This document shows, piece by piece, positions 14,101 through 31,774 of a DNA stretch of 64,000 nt. Below the pieces are notes generated by a model. That model ran no database searches and was not told the DNA's origin. It saw nothing but the letters and a program-made list of their open reading frames with translations. Source of the stretch: Setaria digitata (taxonomy: Eukaryota; Nematoda; Chromadorea; Rhabditida; Setariidae); contig RCAB01000020.1 of assembly GCA_003640385.1 (NCBI GenBank), positions 1 to 64,000 of the forward strand, in the 5' to 3' direction. The translations under genes and the position numbers were made by a program. Numbering within the stretch: position 1 is the stretch's first letter; each line of letters begins with the position of its first letter.

Positions 14101-15510
14101 TTGCATTTCATTCGCGGTGTACGACTTCGACAACTTTTCATAATTTAGCAGGATTAAATTTACTTTAGAAATTTAGAAATAAGGAAAGCGAAGAAATAAG
14201 CGAAGAAAAATAATAAAGCCGAGTGAAACTTCCTCTTTATTAACAATTTTTTGATGACTAATTTTATGTTGTGCTTCTATCTTCTGTGCTTTATAAGTGT
14301 GTGAATACTGTGCATATAATCAGTTCACAATTTATAGTTTGTATCATGAACATAATAAAGAAAACTGAAAATAAGCTTATTTCTTATGCTTTTAAATGAC
14401 TTTTGATTGTTCTAAGTCGAACTTTTTTTGGAGGAATTCCTTAATCTTAAAAACAAGCTAACATCAAATTAATAGTAATGGGAAATCTAAATTAATTTAA
14501 AAACATCAAGTTTGATTACTAATCAGTGTTTCTAGGAATGAAGGAACGAAAAGCTAGAGAGGAATCATAAGTTTGAAGCATAAATTTTCGGCCTAAAACA
14601 TTTGATAAAAGAAATGTATATCAACATATCCTTTTTGCTCCTTGTATTTGCTCTTCGCCTTTTATTTCCTCTAAGTAATTAACAGTTCACTGATCTTTAA
14701 ACTTGAGTCTCAGAGATATCAAAATATTGGCCCGAAATATCAAAAGTCGAGCCCATATTATGGTGTTTCCTATCGAATAGTGGAATATGTTTAGGAGTAA
14801 AAGTACGGCGAATTGCTTCAATAATGAAAGCAAGTAGCCAAACTGCTTGATTGCTCATTTTGTTTGAGCTTCTATTACACAATTCAAGGTAAGATATAAT
14901 TCGTGCTTTGTAATGCTCTGTGTACACTTTGCAAAGATGATTAGCAATGCCATCTACGTAGTTCATCATAGCTGATTTTTCTTTTAGTTAATTTAAACAA
15001 TACCTGCCAAGTATTTGTTTTTTCAGTTCCTCATTGAATCGAACTTTTTCACACAGAATACTTCATGAAGAGATATTCACCACCACATAGACAGACATCA
15101 GTAATCGCTGTCCAAACGTTTGTAAAAGTTACTGAACCTAAAAACAACATTTTTTCCCTAAAGTTGAAAGTATTTAAAGGAAACGTGTGAGAGGAAGTGA
15201 CTTGGCGTACAGGTAAACAAGAAATCATCCTGTCGTTCCACCGCCGCTCACAGCATCAACTGTGTCTATTCCATTCCTCAGTGCAGACATTGATATTTTC
15301 AAGTTTGCTCTTCTAGAACTGCTTGCTTTCTTTCTTTTACTGTTAAGAACTCTCTAAATTCCTTCAAACTGCGATTCTTTTTCATTGAACTTAGTAAGAA
15401 CTCACAGCTGATTCATCAAATTATGAGGTTGGAGCTCACAACCGTTTTCACCACATACCCGTTGTGATTTTCGAGAACTTATCAAGGTCCTCATTTCAGG
15501 AATCTCCGGA
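11109..15510. other. Intergenic, no gene recognised
   Basis: Only short random open frames are present, with no paired splice sites or motifs. A small GC-rich patch near 12660-12690 contains two CCGCGG blocks in otherwise AT-rich DNA. Between 15180 and 15510 lies the 5' flank of the Ly6-like gene, with a TTTCAG acceptor about 11 bp before the start codon. Confidence 0.45.
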
Positions 15511-16112
15511 ATGCTAATAGCACTAACCTTGCTGTTACAAGCATTACTGATGTGGAATATGGCCAATTCACTTGAGTGCTATACGGGCTTCTCCATCATT
15601 CGTGGACAGACAGTTGGTACAACTAAGGAAGTATGTAGCAAGCAGTCCGATTCGTGCTATCGAGCCATGGCTGATGTCAATTTGTTAAGTACAGTTAAAA
15701 AAGCTGGATGCTCCACGCTGCGCTGCTATGTTAGTATAAGCCTGCTCTGTCAGACAAAAAACTAGCTGAAAAAACCTTTGCTCAGTGCCAGAATTTCCAG
15801 GGACAGTTTCTTAGTCAACATTTTCACCACTGCCATTTTACTCTTTTCGTTGCTCTTTATAGATATCTCATCAGTAAGAGAAACGATACCATAGGTAAGA
15901 GCAAACTAGTAAAGAGTTCATGCTCCTGGTAATCAGTATCTAACGTTAACACAACCTGCTTTCAGCTTAATAGAAACAAGTGTGTTGAGCAGCAACTCTT
16001 CGGCAATAAAGTAATGTTCTGCTGCTGCGATGATCGAGACTTATGCAACGGTGCCTCCAGTTCCACTCATTTCATCGTCTTCATCGTAGCGTCACTTTAC
16101 TTTATTTTATGA
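15511..16112 (+). CDS. Secreted Ly6/uPAR-like three-finger protein, probably GPI-anchored
   Basis: Two exons, 15511-15729 and 15966-16112, join in phase 0 (donor GTTAGT, acceptor TTTCAG) to give 121 residues. The N-terminus MLIALTLLLQALLMW is a signal peptide. The mature part opens with LECYTG and closes with FCCCDDRDLCNG. About ten cysteines are spaced as in nematode Ly6/three-finger domains, whose last cysteine is followed by Asn. A Ser-rich stretch and a hydrophobic tail (HFIVFIVASLYFIL) end the protein without a charged cytoplasmic part, as expected of a GPI signal. The role is therefore extracellular or at the cell surface; the partner is unknown. A TTTCAG at 15494-15499 just before the ATG could be a trans-splice acceptor or the end of a 5' UTR intron. 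Possible poly(A) signal AATAAA at about 16513. Confidence 0.8.
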
Positions 16113-18995
16113 TAAGCCTAGATGCTGCAAAATCTTTGAGAGCAGTTTCTCAAGGATTTTTTCAATCATACTTGAGTGATATTCGGGAAGGTGCTTGGCA
16201 CTCTCCACTTATTCTGTTGGTGATGAACTCCTCGAAGGAAGTTCCCTAATCAAATTCTCGCTAAAGCGTTTTGTTATTCAACTTTAATAATGTAATGAGA
16301 AATTCAATGAGGAAATTAGGTCAGCGGTATGGAAGAACCTACGTTCCTGTAAAATACCTGCTTATATTCGGCTGCAACCAGTAAATTTCATTTTAGTTTC
16401 AGAAAATTCTCTTAATTTAAGTGAAGCTAAATGTCTAGACACATCACAAATAATTTTCCAAACTTTATTATCATACTGAAAATGGTTAGAAAGCAAATTA
16501 ATTTTGGCACCCAATAAAGTATTTGCAGCACCCATTTTTTTCCTTTCTTAGTTCTGATTTGGACGGGTCCACCGAAGTTCTTCATTTCTAGTTCGCTTTT
16601 TTTTTTTTTTTGCTTTCTCCACCTAAGTAACTCACATTTATTTCTCTCAAAATTTTCCTCTTGATATCCAGCCTTACAGTTGATGAAGTATGCTCTCTAA
16701 AATAACACTGTACAATAGCACGTTACTTTTTTAATGTCAAAGTGACCTTACTGTTGTACCGTATCAGAGTAAAATTATTTCCAATTTTTGATTTTCAAAC
16801 TACTTCCTAATCAACAGCAGTAAGGAACAAGAAAACCGTGTCATTATATTTTGAAAAGTTTTTGGACTCTCTTCTGCTGTAAATGTGCGATGTTTGGCTC
16901 ATATGTGTTCACTTCTGGTTTTGGCTCCAAGTAAAACATTCACATTTCCTGTTCTCGACTTACGATCACTATCCATACTGATATAACAATGAACTTCATA
17001 GATTGAACAAAATCTCACATATCTGTAAAATCAGAACGTTCCAAATCAGTTTGCTCCATTGCAATGGAAGGAAGTGGCTGCTCTCGGGAGTTGCAGAATA
17101 ACGGACAACGTCGTGTCATCTACTTTGTAGGTATTTTCCCTCTATTGAGAATGCAGAAAATATTTCCAGTGTTCCGAAAATTTTCAAAGAAATGAACCAT
17201 TCGAAACTAACATTCATAATTGCCCAGTATTTTAGTTTAAAGTGCCATACCGTGCTTAAAGTTAATTATTACTTCACACCTTTTTTATATACAAATGCTC
17301 AGATGATTTCCTTAAAACAAGGATACAATTTCGGATTTCGGACTAGTATTGAATGTTAGAGTCAGAGCAGAACTTCAACCAGGCATCCATTTAGGTACAT
17401 CCCAATATGAAAGTAACACGAGAAATACAAATAGATGGCAAATCTATTGAAACGAAATATGCCGGTATGCAATAGAGATGTTCACTGGACTGTAGAAAAT
17501 GACTCTTTTCCAAGTAAAGATTCACTGCTAGATCTGACTTGATTTCTTTTTCGGCCTGAACTTTCAATTTCTCTTATTCTGAAATAATGTTTAAAAGCAA
17601 GAGGGAATGAGCATAGCATTTGATAAGCCACACCTGCAGGTCGTTTAAATATAAACTATTAACTCAAGGAGAGTATATGTATATGTCCAGTGAAGGACAG
17701 GCTATCTTTATTAATTATGCTCCCAATGGGCGATCTCATTACAACGATGAATTCCCAGTTCATACCTATCAAGGTAAAGCTTTCTCCTCGTAACATAGCA
17801 GTAAGAAAGCTACTAAAATTTCAAACACAAATACCTCGGTTTCCTCCTACACCTGACGATCAGCCAGCATGACCTTACTCATAAGCTCTGTTAATGAATA
17901 AGAATACGAAAGGTGAAGCATTGCAGTGCACACACCGACAACTTATGATGGCGACGACTGCTTGAATAGACGATGGGCAGAAGTTATCCAGAAACTTGCG
18001 CCTTTTGCCCTAAACAACAAATGCGAAGAAAGTGGATGGAACACAGTCGTCGGGAGAGAAGCTCACTGATTCTTATCACATTCATCTTTTATTACCCATA
18101 TAAATGAAATCTGTATAAATATTAATTTCAATTTGTCTGCGGTAAGCAACTTGCTCGAGTTACTATTAACTCAAACAGGTACTCACTTTCAAAACTCCAA
18201 TGTGCACATCCAGATCATTTCCTGAAGTAACAGCATGTTACAAACGTCTCACATCCCCCTCTCTCCTTCCAAATAAACACGCAAGCCAAGACGTCACGCG
18301 ACATACGTACGAACTTCTCACTGTCCTAACATGTAAATTCGTTTGTGCTGCAATAAATTTCTGAAGCCTCATAACGACACATACCGTAAACTGCTGAGAG
18401 TGGGAGTGTAGTGGGACTAGAACTTTCTACCGGTTGTTGAAGAGGGATGTGTGTGAGGAATCATTTTATAGCTGTGGACAAGATATGGGTGCTCCGCTTG
18501 CGTTCCATTTCAGGACGACCTATCTGGTCTAAGAACTCTCGGGAAGAGTCTGAACCAGCTAGAGTCATTACCTCTTACTCCAGCTTAAAACCGTCGTCTC
18601 TGCACTCTTCGTTAAACCTTCCTACTTCTTGTTTTCTTCCTTGACATGTCTGAAGCATCTTTTTCGCTTTCTCATTCATATCCCTACGATGGTTGTGAAT
18701 TAGAAGTAGTTTGATTCTCTTTCTTTTAACATCAGTGTCATTTTTTCGGGAAAGTTGCTATTTACATGACATATTTGCATCATCAGTTTCGGGCTTTTGC
18801 CGTCTGTTCTTGTTGCAAAGGTATATAATTAAGTGTTGGGCTCCACCATTATCCATGTCAGGAGCTGCATTTCTTCCTGAAAGAATCATTCGCAGTAGAT
18901 TGAATTGGTCTTATTTTCAGATTCACGAACTTCGGCATATAGGTTCCATTCCTTCAGTTATCTCGCAAAGGCATTAATTGAGGAAACAAACAGCA
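16113..18995. other. Intergenic, no gene recognised
   Basis: It holds the 3' flank of the Ly6-like gene and the 5' flank of the DnaJ gene. Open frames near 17690 and 18450 are short, lack motifs and are not supported by splice sites. Confidence 0.45.
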
Positions 18996-21900
18996 ATGTT
19001 TTTTCATCGAATGAATGGTGGGGGTCGTATGAATGGTCCAGTGGACACGACACTGTATGATATTCTAAAAGTGAAACCGAATGCAACCGAAGATGAAATT
19101 AAAAAGGTAGATCCTTTTCGGAACGCAAAAGTTGCTATTTTCCAAGGATCAAGAAAGATAAGGAATACAGTAGGAAGTGATTTTTGTTGTATAAGAGTAC
19201 TGGAACCTGGAGCCTCTATTCTTTCAAAAATTAGGTTTATCCAAAATAATCTGTAAAGCTTTATTTATATTTTTTGCTATTCTTCGCTCCATTTTTTAGT
19301 CATATCGCCATTTGGCGAAGGAGTACCATCCTGATAAGAATCCATCTCATGGCGACAAGTTCAAGGAAATATCTTTTGCTTATGAAGTGTTAAGTAATCC
19401 AGAACGAAGAGGAGTTTATGATGCGAGAGGTCTCGATGGTATCAAGGAGGGTGATAGCGGTAGGTTAAGGATATATAAGAATTTACTTCCAACACACGTA
19501 GATAAATGTCTCTGTGTATGTATCACTTTCCGCAAGCTGAGAAAAAGTTATTGTAGGAGGCTTTTCCGGCGCTGAAGATCTTTTTTCAACGCTTTTTGGT
19601 GGTGGTCCACTTTCGTCATTTTTTGGCGGTGGTGGCGGACGGCGAAGAAAAATGCGTGGTCAGGATATGGCGCATCCACTTAAAGTCTCTCTGGAGGATC
19701 TTTATAGCGGCAAGAAATCCAAGTTACAGCTCTCAAAACGAGTGATTTGCAGTGCTTGTCATGGGTGAGTCAGTAATGTATCAGAAATTCACTTCTCTAT
19801 AATTTGGTTTGATTATGTCGAATTAAATTCATTGATACCCACTTTAAGCTTTTTCTGGATATTTATGATAGATCTCCATGCATACTTTCTTTCGTACCAG
19901 CATAAGTGTAGACACATTTCGGTTTGTTGACCCAAATAGGTAATCTTCCTAATTTTATTTACTAAAAAATCCTCTTAGGTTTGATTAATTGTTGCTCTGA
20001 ATATTACGTGCAGGTTGAGAAACTAGCGATCTTGTAATAATTTAACTAAGATGAGATTATATTGATTAATTTTATGCCTATCCATTCGTATAATGTCTAA
20101 CATGCGAAGCGTCTGCAACACTGTTTTCGGTGTCACCTATATTGATTTTTTTTTTTTCATACAAAGAATTGTTTCATCGATCGATAATTTAAAGTGGTTA
20201 GTGTTACGTAAAGCTCTGTCATTCTGTGGATGAATGTTACAAAATATTGAGTAAATGGGACTAAGATCGAAGATGGATTCTTGACCCTATTTGACTCTGT
20301 AGCAGAGTAGGATATGCCTGCTTTGTTTTATTTAAATGTTGATTTAAATGCTTAGTTTAGAACTTTTCGGAGCTGTAAAGATTTGAACGAAGTCAAATAT
20401 TGTATTGAGATTTTGCATCTTCACATAGCCACTTACATACATAACAACATTTGAATTAACAGTTTATTATCTGTTCGTTTATTTTTTTTTTTTTTTTACT
20501 TTTTTTTGATGTCTTTTGAATCCTTTTAGTCGTGGTGGGAAAGAGGGAATATCATACGACTGCCAAGAATGTCGTGGAGCTGGTGTCAAGAACATTATAA
20601 GGAAACTTGGTTCTGGTTTGATCCAACAAATGCAGATACAGTGTCCGGATTGCAATGGGACAGGTTTGAGTCATGCCATGTCGCATAAGAACTAGCGTAT
20701 TACGATATTCATGTTCTAGATTTTGTACTCATTTGAAAAGCAAGTCGCTGGATACGTCATGGAAATTCCAACTTCATGATTGGTGATTGAGTATACTTAG
20801 TCATTAAGTATACTTACTTTCGAAATATCAGGAGGGTTAGGCAAGCATTTTCGTTATCGATAACGATACTTCTGAAGTGCCAACGGCGTCCCAATTTGTA
20901 ATATGAATCGGACATAGGGCTTCAGCAGTCATATTTATAGAATGATTTTAGGGACGAAAATACCAGAAAAGGACCGATGTAAAACATGTAGAGGCGAGAA
21001 AACTGTGACTGAAAAGAAGATGTTGGAGGTGGTTATTCAGAGAGGGATGCATGATGGACAAAAAATCTGTTTTAGAGGTGAAGGCGATCAAGAGGTTGTG
21101 CATTTTCTGTACCTAAAGTCATTCAAGTCTTAGAAATTCCTTCTTATCGTCTGCAGGAAATTATCTCTATCTTTTATTTTTTTATAGCCAGGAGTTGAAC
21201 CGGGAGATGTCATAATCGTAATACAATCTAAGCCACACGATACCTTCCAGAGACAAGGCGACAATTTACTTATGCAGAAGTAAGTTCCTATGCCATAACT
21301 TTTTGTTGAGATGTAACGTGCTATATTGTCAAGAATGTAGCCTTCCTTCGACAGATACGTTATTCATTTCATAGGTCTTAGCAAATTTGGTTATTTCTAA
21401 AATACGATTTGGTTTCAGAAAAATATCGTTAAATGATGCGTTGTGTGGTTGTCAGTTTGTGATCAAGCATTTGGATGGTAGAGAGCTGATAGTAACTACT
21501 CGACCTAATGATGTTTTGGAACCAGGTAATGCCATCATTTATTATAGAGGAGTCTCTAAGTTTGCTATTAGCTAACTGCTGGTTTTTATGAAATATAAAT
21601 ATGTAGATGTCTACAATACCATCAATTATTGTGCACAATATGCCTGTTTCGGTCGAACACGTTATTTAAAATGACATTAGATTCTACTAGCTCGAAACTT
21701 GTTACAGAATCTAGACTAGAAAATTAGGTCTCTTGAGTAGAAGAATTATACGCATATCTATTATAGCAGTATTACTATTACTAAACACATAGTCTCTCAT
21801 GATCGTCAAGGATAAAATGAAAATACAAAAATATGAACAAAATTTAGTGAAGCTGATTTAAAATTTTCGAACAGATTGTATTCGTGGCATCCGTAATGAG

Positions 21901-22349
21901 GGAATGCCTATAGTGGATAGTCCTGGATCGGGTGGTATTCTGTTCATCAAGTTTAAAATCGAGTTTCCAGAAGACAATTTTCTGAAAGACGAAAGTGAGT
22001 ACAAGGTTAGTTTCGGCCTCAGGATTTATATTTTTCCTCACTTGAAAAGCCTTTCTGCAAGGAAGTGTCCGGATCACATGTCATTTTTTAGGTTTTGTTT
22101 CCGATTTGAGATGAGTTCAAAGTTTTTTTATGTTTTCAGTGTTTAGAAACGCTATTAGGTGGTCGCCCACATGTAGGCCCATTACCAGAAGGAGAAAACG
22201 TAGAAGAAGTTTCTCTGATGTCTTATGAAGAGCGTCGCTATGAAAAGAAAGGTCGCAGTGGCCCAGGCGAAGTTTATCAAGATGATGCCGATGAGGAAGA
22301 TGAAGAAATGGCTGGTGGTACACACAATGTTCAGTGTGCCCAGTCATAG
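18996..22349 (+). CDS. dnj-19: Type I DnaJ (Hsp40) co-chaperone, DNAJA/DNJ-19 type
   Basis: Nine exons: 18996-19106, 19300-19459, 19557-19764, 20530-20663, 20952-21094, 21188-21279, 21419-21525, 21875-22005 and 22140-22349. Phases close to give 431 residues. The J domain ([19 protein letters not shown], then HPDKNP) is followed by a short Gly/Phe linker. A zinc-binding domain with [24 protein letters not shown] and CKTCRGEK comes next, then the client-binding C-terminal beta domains and an acidic tail. It ends CAQS, a CaaX-like box as in farnesylated DNAJA proteins. Such proteins deliver unfolded clients to Hsp70 and stimulate its ATPase. The fourth zinc motif lacks the last Gly, as is common in this subfamily. 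The DNJ-19 label rests on recalled resemblance and needs a phylogeny. An in-frame TTG lies upstream, but the ATG at 18996 is the natural start. Confidence 0.93.
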
Positions 22350-23567
22350 TTCTCCAGATTTAGTGATTTGAAAAAAAAAAAAAGATATGTTAAAACATCC
22401 TGTAAACTTCGCTGTACCTAAAACTCAGGTATCCTGGGTTTTAGGATTTCTAGAAAGTTTTGTGAGACTATTGTTTCTGGCACAAATTCCTTAAATAGTA
22501 AAAGTTTTCCCCGGAAATCTGGTGGCTTTCTGCTCACGTGCTCTTTTTGGCATTTTTTTAGCTGGGTAGCACTTCTCGGTAATTTAATTTCTTTCCGATG
22601 TCAGTCAGCTGTCGTGAATTTTACAGATTTTCTTCGTATAGAGAATTTTGATGTACTTTTTCTGGAACTGCTTTTCTTTGTAAGTCCTTTTTATTTCCAA
22701 ACATAAAGTCGTGTTCGTAAAACAACGTCAACTTATTTTCAGGATTAGTCTAAAGCAGTAGGAGGGGCTATAGAGTAAAATGAGGAAATGAACGGCTGGT
22801 TGGAATCACTGAGAGAGACTTCTCAACTCAGAAGTCGTCAAGCATACCTATCATTATTTGGTCGTTAAATTATCCATTAGTGTTATATCTTCCAGACTTG
22901 CCTTGTTTTGTTGAGAATCCAAGAAATTGATTTTCCTTCGGGAATGAGATGTTTTTCCCATTACATATTATTGGAAATAATTGTAAACAGTAACTCAAAT
23001 TTGTCTTCAACCAATAAACCTGTATAGACAGACATATTTGGATGAGATAAACATATGCCGAGATCTCCTAAATGGTAGTCTGGATGCAAGAAATTGCTGC
23101 TTTCAGAACTGGACTGTTATCTTGACATTTGAGATAATAATGGGGATTAAGGACAATTCTTGGTTTGAATGGAAGAGTGATCTGAAGGAGATTGAAGATT
23201 ATGTAAAACTACCAACCGACAAAATATAACATTCAGGTAATTGTAGGCAATAGGTGTGACGATATATTCGTTCCACTTTTTAATGGGATGTTTCTCCATG
23301 TAACACTTGGGAAATGGTCCGTTTGTCGAACAACTGAGGTTTAAAAACTGCTGGTATTACCCAAACAAAACTCCCTTGTTCTCGAAAATAGTTACCAGGA
23401 TAAAACAAACAGCTGTAGAAAGCCAAATTCAGAAAGACAAAAGTTCGGAAATACAAAGAATTTTCAAAAATTGATATGTTGTAAAACCTTCAAGATATGC
23501 GCAGGATCACGGCCGTAATGTATTTAGGGTAAATAGGAAAAAGCGTTAGTGAAAAGTTATAAGGACA
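22350..23567. other. Gap between convergent DnaJ and syntaxin-17 genes
   Basis: Convergent 3' flanks. A poly(A) tract lies about 25 bp after the DnaJ stop and an AATAAA on the plus strand at about 23013. An open frame at 23038-23229 has no motif or splice support. Confidence 0.5.
23013..23018 (+). promoter_or_regulatory. Candidate poly(A) signal of the DnaJ gene
   Basis: AATAAA on the plus strand about 660 bp after the DnaJ stop codon. No better-placed signal was noticed, so a long 3' UTR is inferred. Confidence 0.35.
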
Positions 23568-25673
23568 TTATGTTCCATTTATTCGATTCGCAGTTTCCTG
23601 AACCTTCCGGCGAAAATATTTTCCACTGTACAATCCTTGAAAGAATATTTGTCCAAGAACAACAAGTGAAGTAAACAAGTGGAGCTCTCTGTACTCTGCG
23701 GAGGATTGTGGATTTAGGGGGGTTAAAGACTTGAAGAAATTCTAGAAGTGGAGTCTCACAGATCAAAAAAGCTACAGAGAGCACTTAGAAATTTAATGTT
23801 AGAGACAAGGTGGAAGAGACAGCAAATGATTCAAATTTCTCCTGCCAATGCCATTTAGCTTTTTTAACCCAAGAAATCATCGGAAATCATTGGCAGCTAA
23901 AATTTACCGATATCTAAGAAAATGCAAATATCTCGAACAAACAGAATCAGTAAAAAACTAACCAGCAATAGCGCCTCCAAAGGCCGCAAAGAGACCTGCT
24001 ATCGTGGAACCTGCAGCGAAGCCTACCGGACCGCCTGCTGTTACACCACCAACTACTGCTGCCACCATCGGATATTTCGCTGTTTTCGCAGCTTCAGCCT
24101 TTTTCAAATTTTTGTGGCCTTCGTGAACATCTGATTGCGTTTTCTCAATGTGTTCTTCAATACTGTCAACAACTTCATGTTGCGCCTGCGAGCGAATTTT
24201 GACTTTAATTTACTGTTTGTCAGTTTCCTAATGAACCATACTGCGACAGAAACCCATCAAAATAACATGGAAAAGAGATAAGTACCTGCTTTAAATGTAT
24301 TGTTTGCAATAATCTTCCTTTAGTTTTAACAAAAACTAAACTGAATTATTACAAAACTGCTGACGTATTACACTTACATGGACAAGTTGAGCAAGCTGCA
24401 TCATCATCTCATTCAAATCTTCGACATCCTAAATAAATTAAATTTCAAGAAGATGATTTGGAAAAGGAATTGACTCTAACATTAGGCAATTTATGATTAA
24501 TATGACCATAAGAAAATCAACTTACAGAGGCCAATTTCCTCATTTCCGCAGCATTCATCTTCGCTTGTTCTGCTTGCAAATATAATGAACTTATCTGTTT
24601 GCCTTCTAGTTCACCTCCATCTCCCTAAAAGGATTATGATACCACATGAAATCTCCAGAACAATTAACCTACTGGTAAAAAACAAATCAACTGACGGTGA
24701 TCTCGGGTAACTTTCCAGTTAGACAAAAGTCTCTTCCCTGTTCTTAGCAATATATAAACCTTCCATTTAAGTAATGAAAGAAACCTTTGTTGCTTCTGCC
24801 GTTAAAGACTTCTCATATAAATCATTATAGACATTCTCTCCCGATGCCTCAACAATAGCAACATTATTTAGTGAGTTGACTATCCCTTGAATTTGAATTC
24901 GAATCGGTTCAATACGATCGTCAAAACGCTCCCGGTCAATTATATTGAGCTGAGTTCTTAGATTTAGAACCTGCTGTAGACCACCTAATAACTGATCAAT
25001 CTTCTCCGATGCATCGCGTTTCTTGGACATCAGGCTTACTGAATCCATTAATGAGTTAGCCTATAAAAATAGAGTTAATCTATAAAAACAACACGACCAA
25101 CCAGATAATTTCCTGCTCAAAAAGTATTGGAAAACTCACCGCCAAAACACACAAGCAGAAGTTTTAAACTTGGAATCCCAGACCTGGTTAAAATTAAATT
25201 ACTCAACTCCGAAACTATGTTTCAAAACGTTCAACCTCTCTGATGCTTAGGAGAAGCAACTCCAATCCTCGAAGATTTACTTTAGTCATACGTTCAAATC
25301 GCTCAATAATCACCATCGCTCGAGTCCAATCCATAACTCTTAGAACACAAGAGGCACATATGTCCAAATGTCTAAATGACTATTCAACATTCAAAATAAT
25401 TCACAGAAAAGCTCCAAACCATTAAAAAAGACCAGGCATTAACCAGCAGAAGGATCAACCGCAGCACTCGAAGCTTATAACACCTTCATGCTTCTAAGAC
25501 CACTGCCTGTAGAATGTTAATGGACTTAAAAGTAGACAAGAGCAAAAAACACTCTTTCAATTTCACTATATATAACTACACTCTTTAAAATCACTTATCT
25601 CTAGATTCGAAACCATTCAAAAAAGTTTTCCTTTTATTCTGTTCCACTTTACCTTGATTATTTTAAGTGCCAT
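23568..25673 (-). CDS. syx-17: Syntaxin-17, autophagosomal Qa-SNARE
   Basis: Exons in transcript order: 25673-25653, 25379-25236, 25183-25151, 25060-24785, 24624-24526, 24428-24378, 24185-23963 and 23635-23568. Phases close to give 304 residues, close to human STX17 (302). The N-terminal helical part includes a short VWDSKFKTS exon. The SNARE motif spans DVEDLNEMMMQLAQLVH and AQHEVVDSIEEHIEKTQ, with Gln at the expected central layer. A C-terminal hairpin of two Gly/Ala-rich membrane helices (YPMVAAVVGG, then FAAGSTIAGLFAAFGGAIAG) and a basic tail (SGKYFRRK) follow, typical of STX17. The family drives autophagosome-lysosome fusion. The start exon MALKIIK and the donor of exon 3 are the least certain parts: GTGTTT gives the right phase and length, while a stronger GTGAGT 11 bp downstream breaks phase. 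It lies 132 bp after the GCFC1-like stop. Confidence 0.9.
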
Positions 25674-25743
25674 GGTAACAACTTGAATTGATGCTCGGCA
25701 ATACATACATAAACAAATGAAAGAAACAAACTTGGAAAATAAC

Positions 25744-25749
25744 TTTATT
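25744..25749 (-). promoter_or_regulatory. Poly(A) signal between the GCFC1-like and syntaxin-17 genes
   Basis: AATAAA on the minus strand, 57 bp after the GCFC1-like stop codon and about 70 bp before the syntaxin-17 ATG. This order (stop, poly(A) signal, short spacer, acceptor-like AG, ATG) is that of a nematode intercistronic region. Confidence 0.6.
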
Positions 25750-25805
25750 ATAAATTTTGTACAATCAGTCAATTAATCACAAATAATGGAAACAATTAAC
25801 AGAAT

Positions 25806-31774
<5,969 letters not shown>

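Noticed and set aside
24750..25425. Plus-strand frames over syntaxin-17 exons
   Set aside because: Opposite-strand shadows of exons supported by homology and phase.
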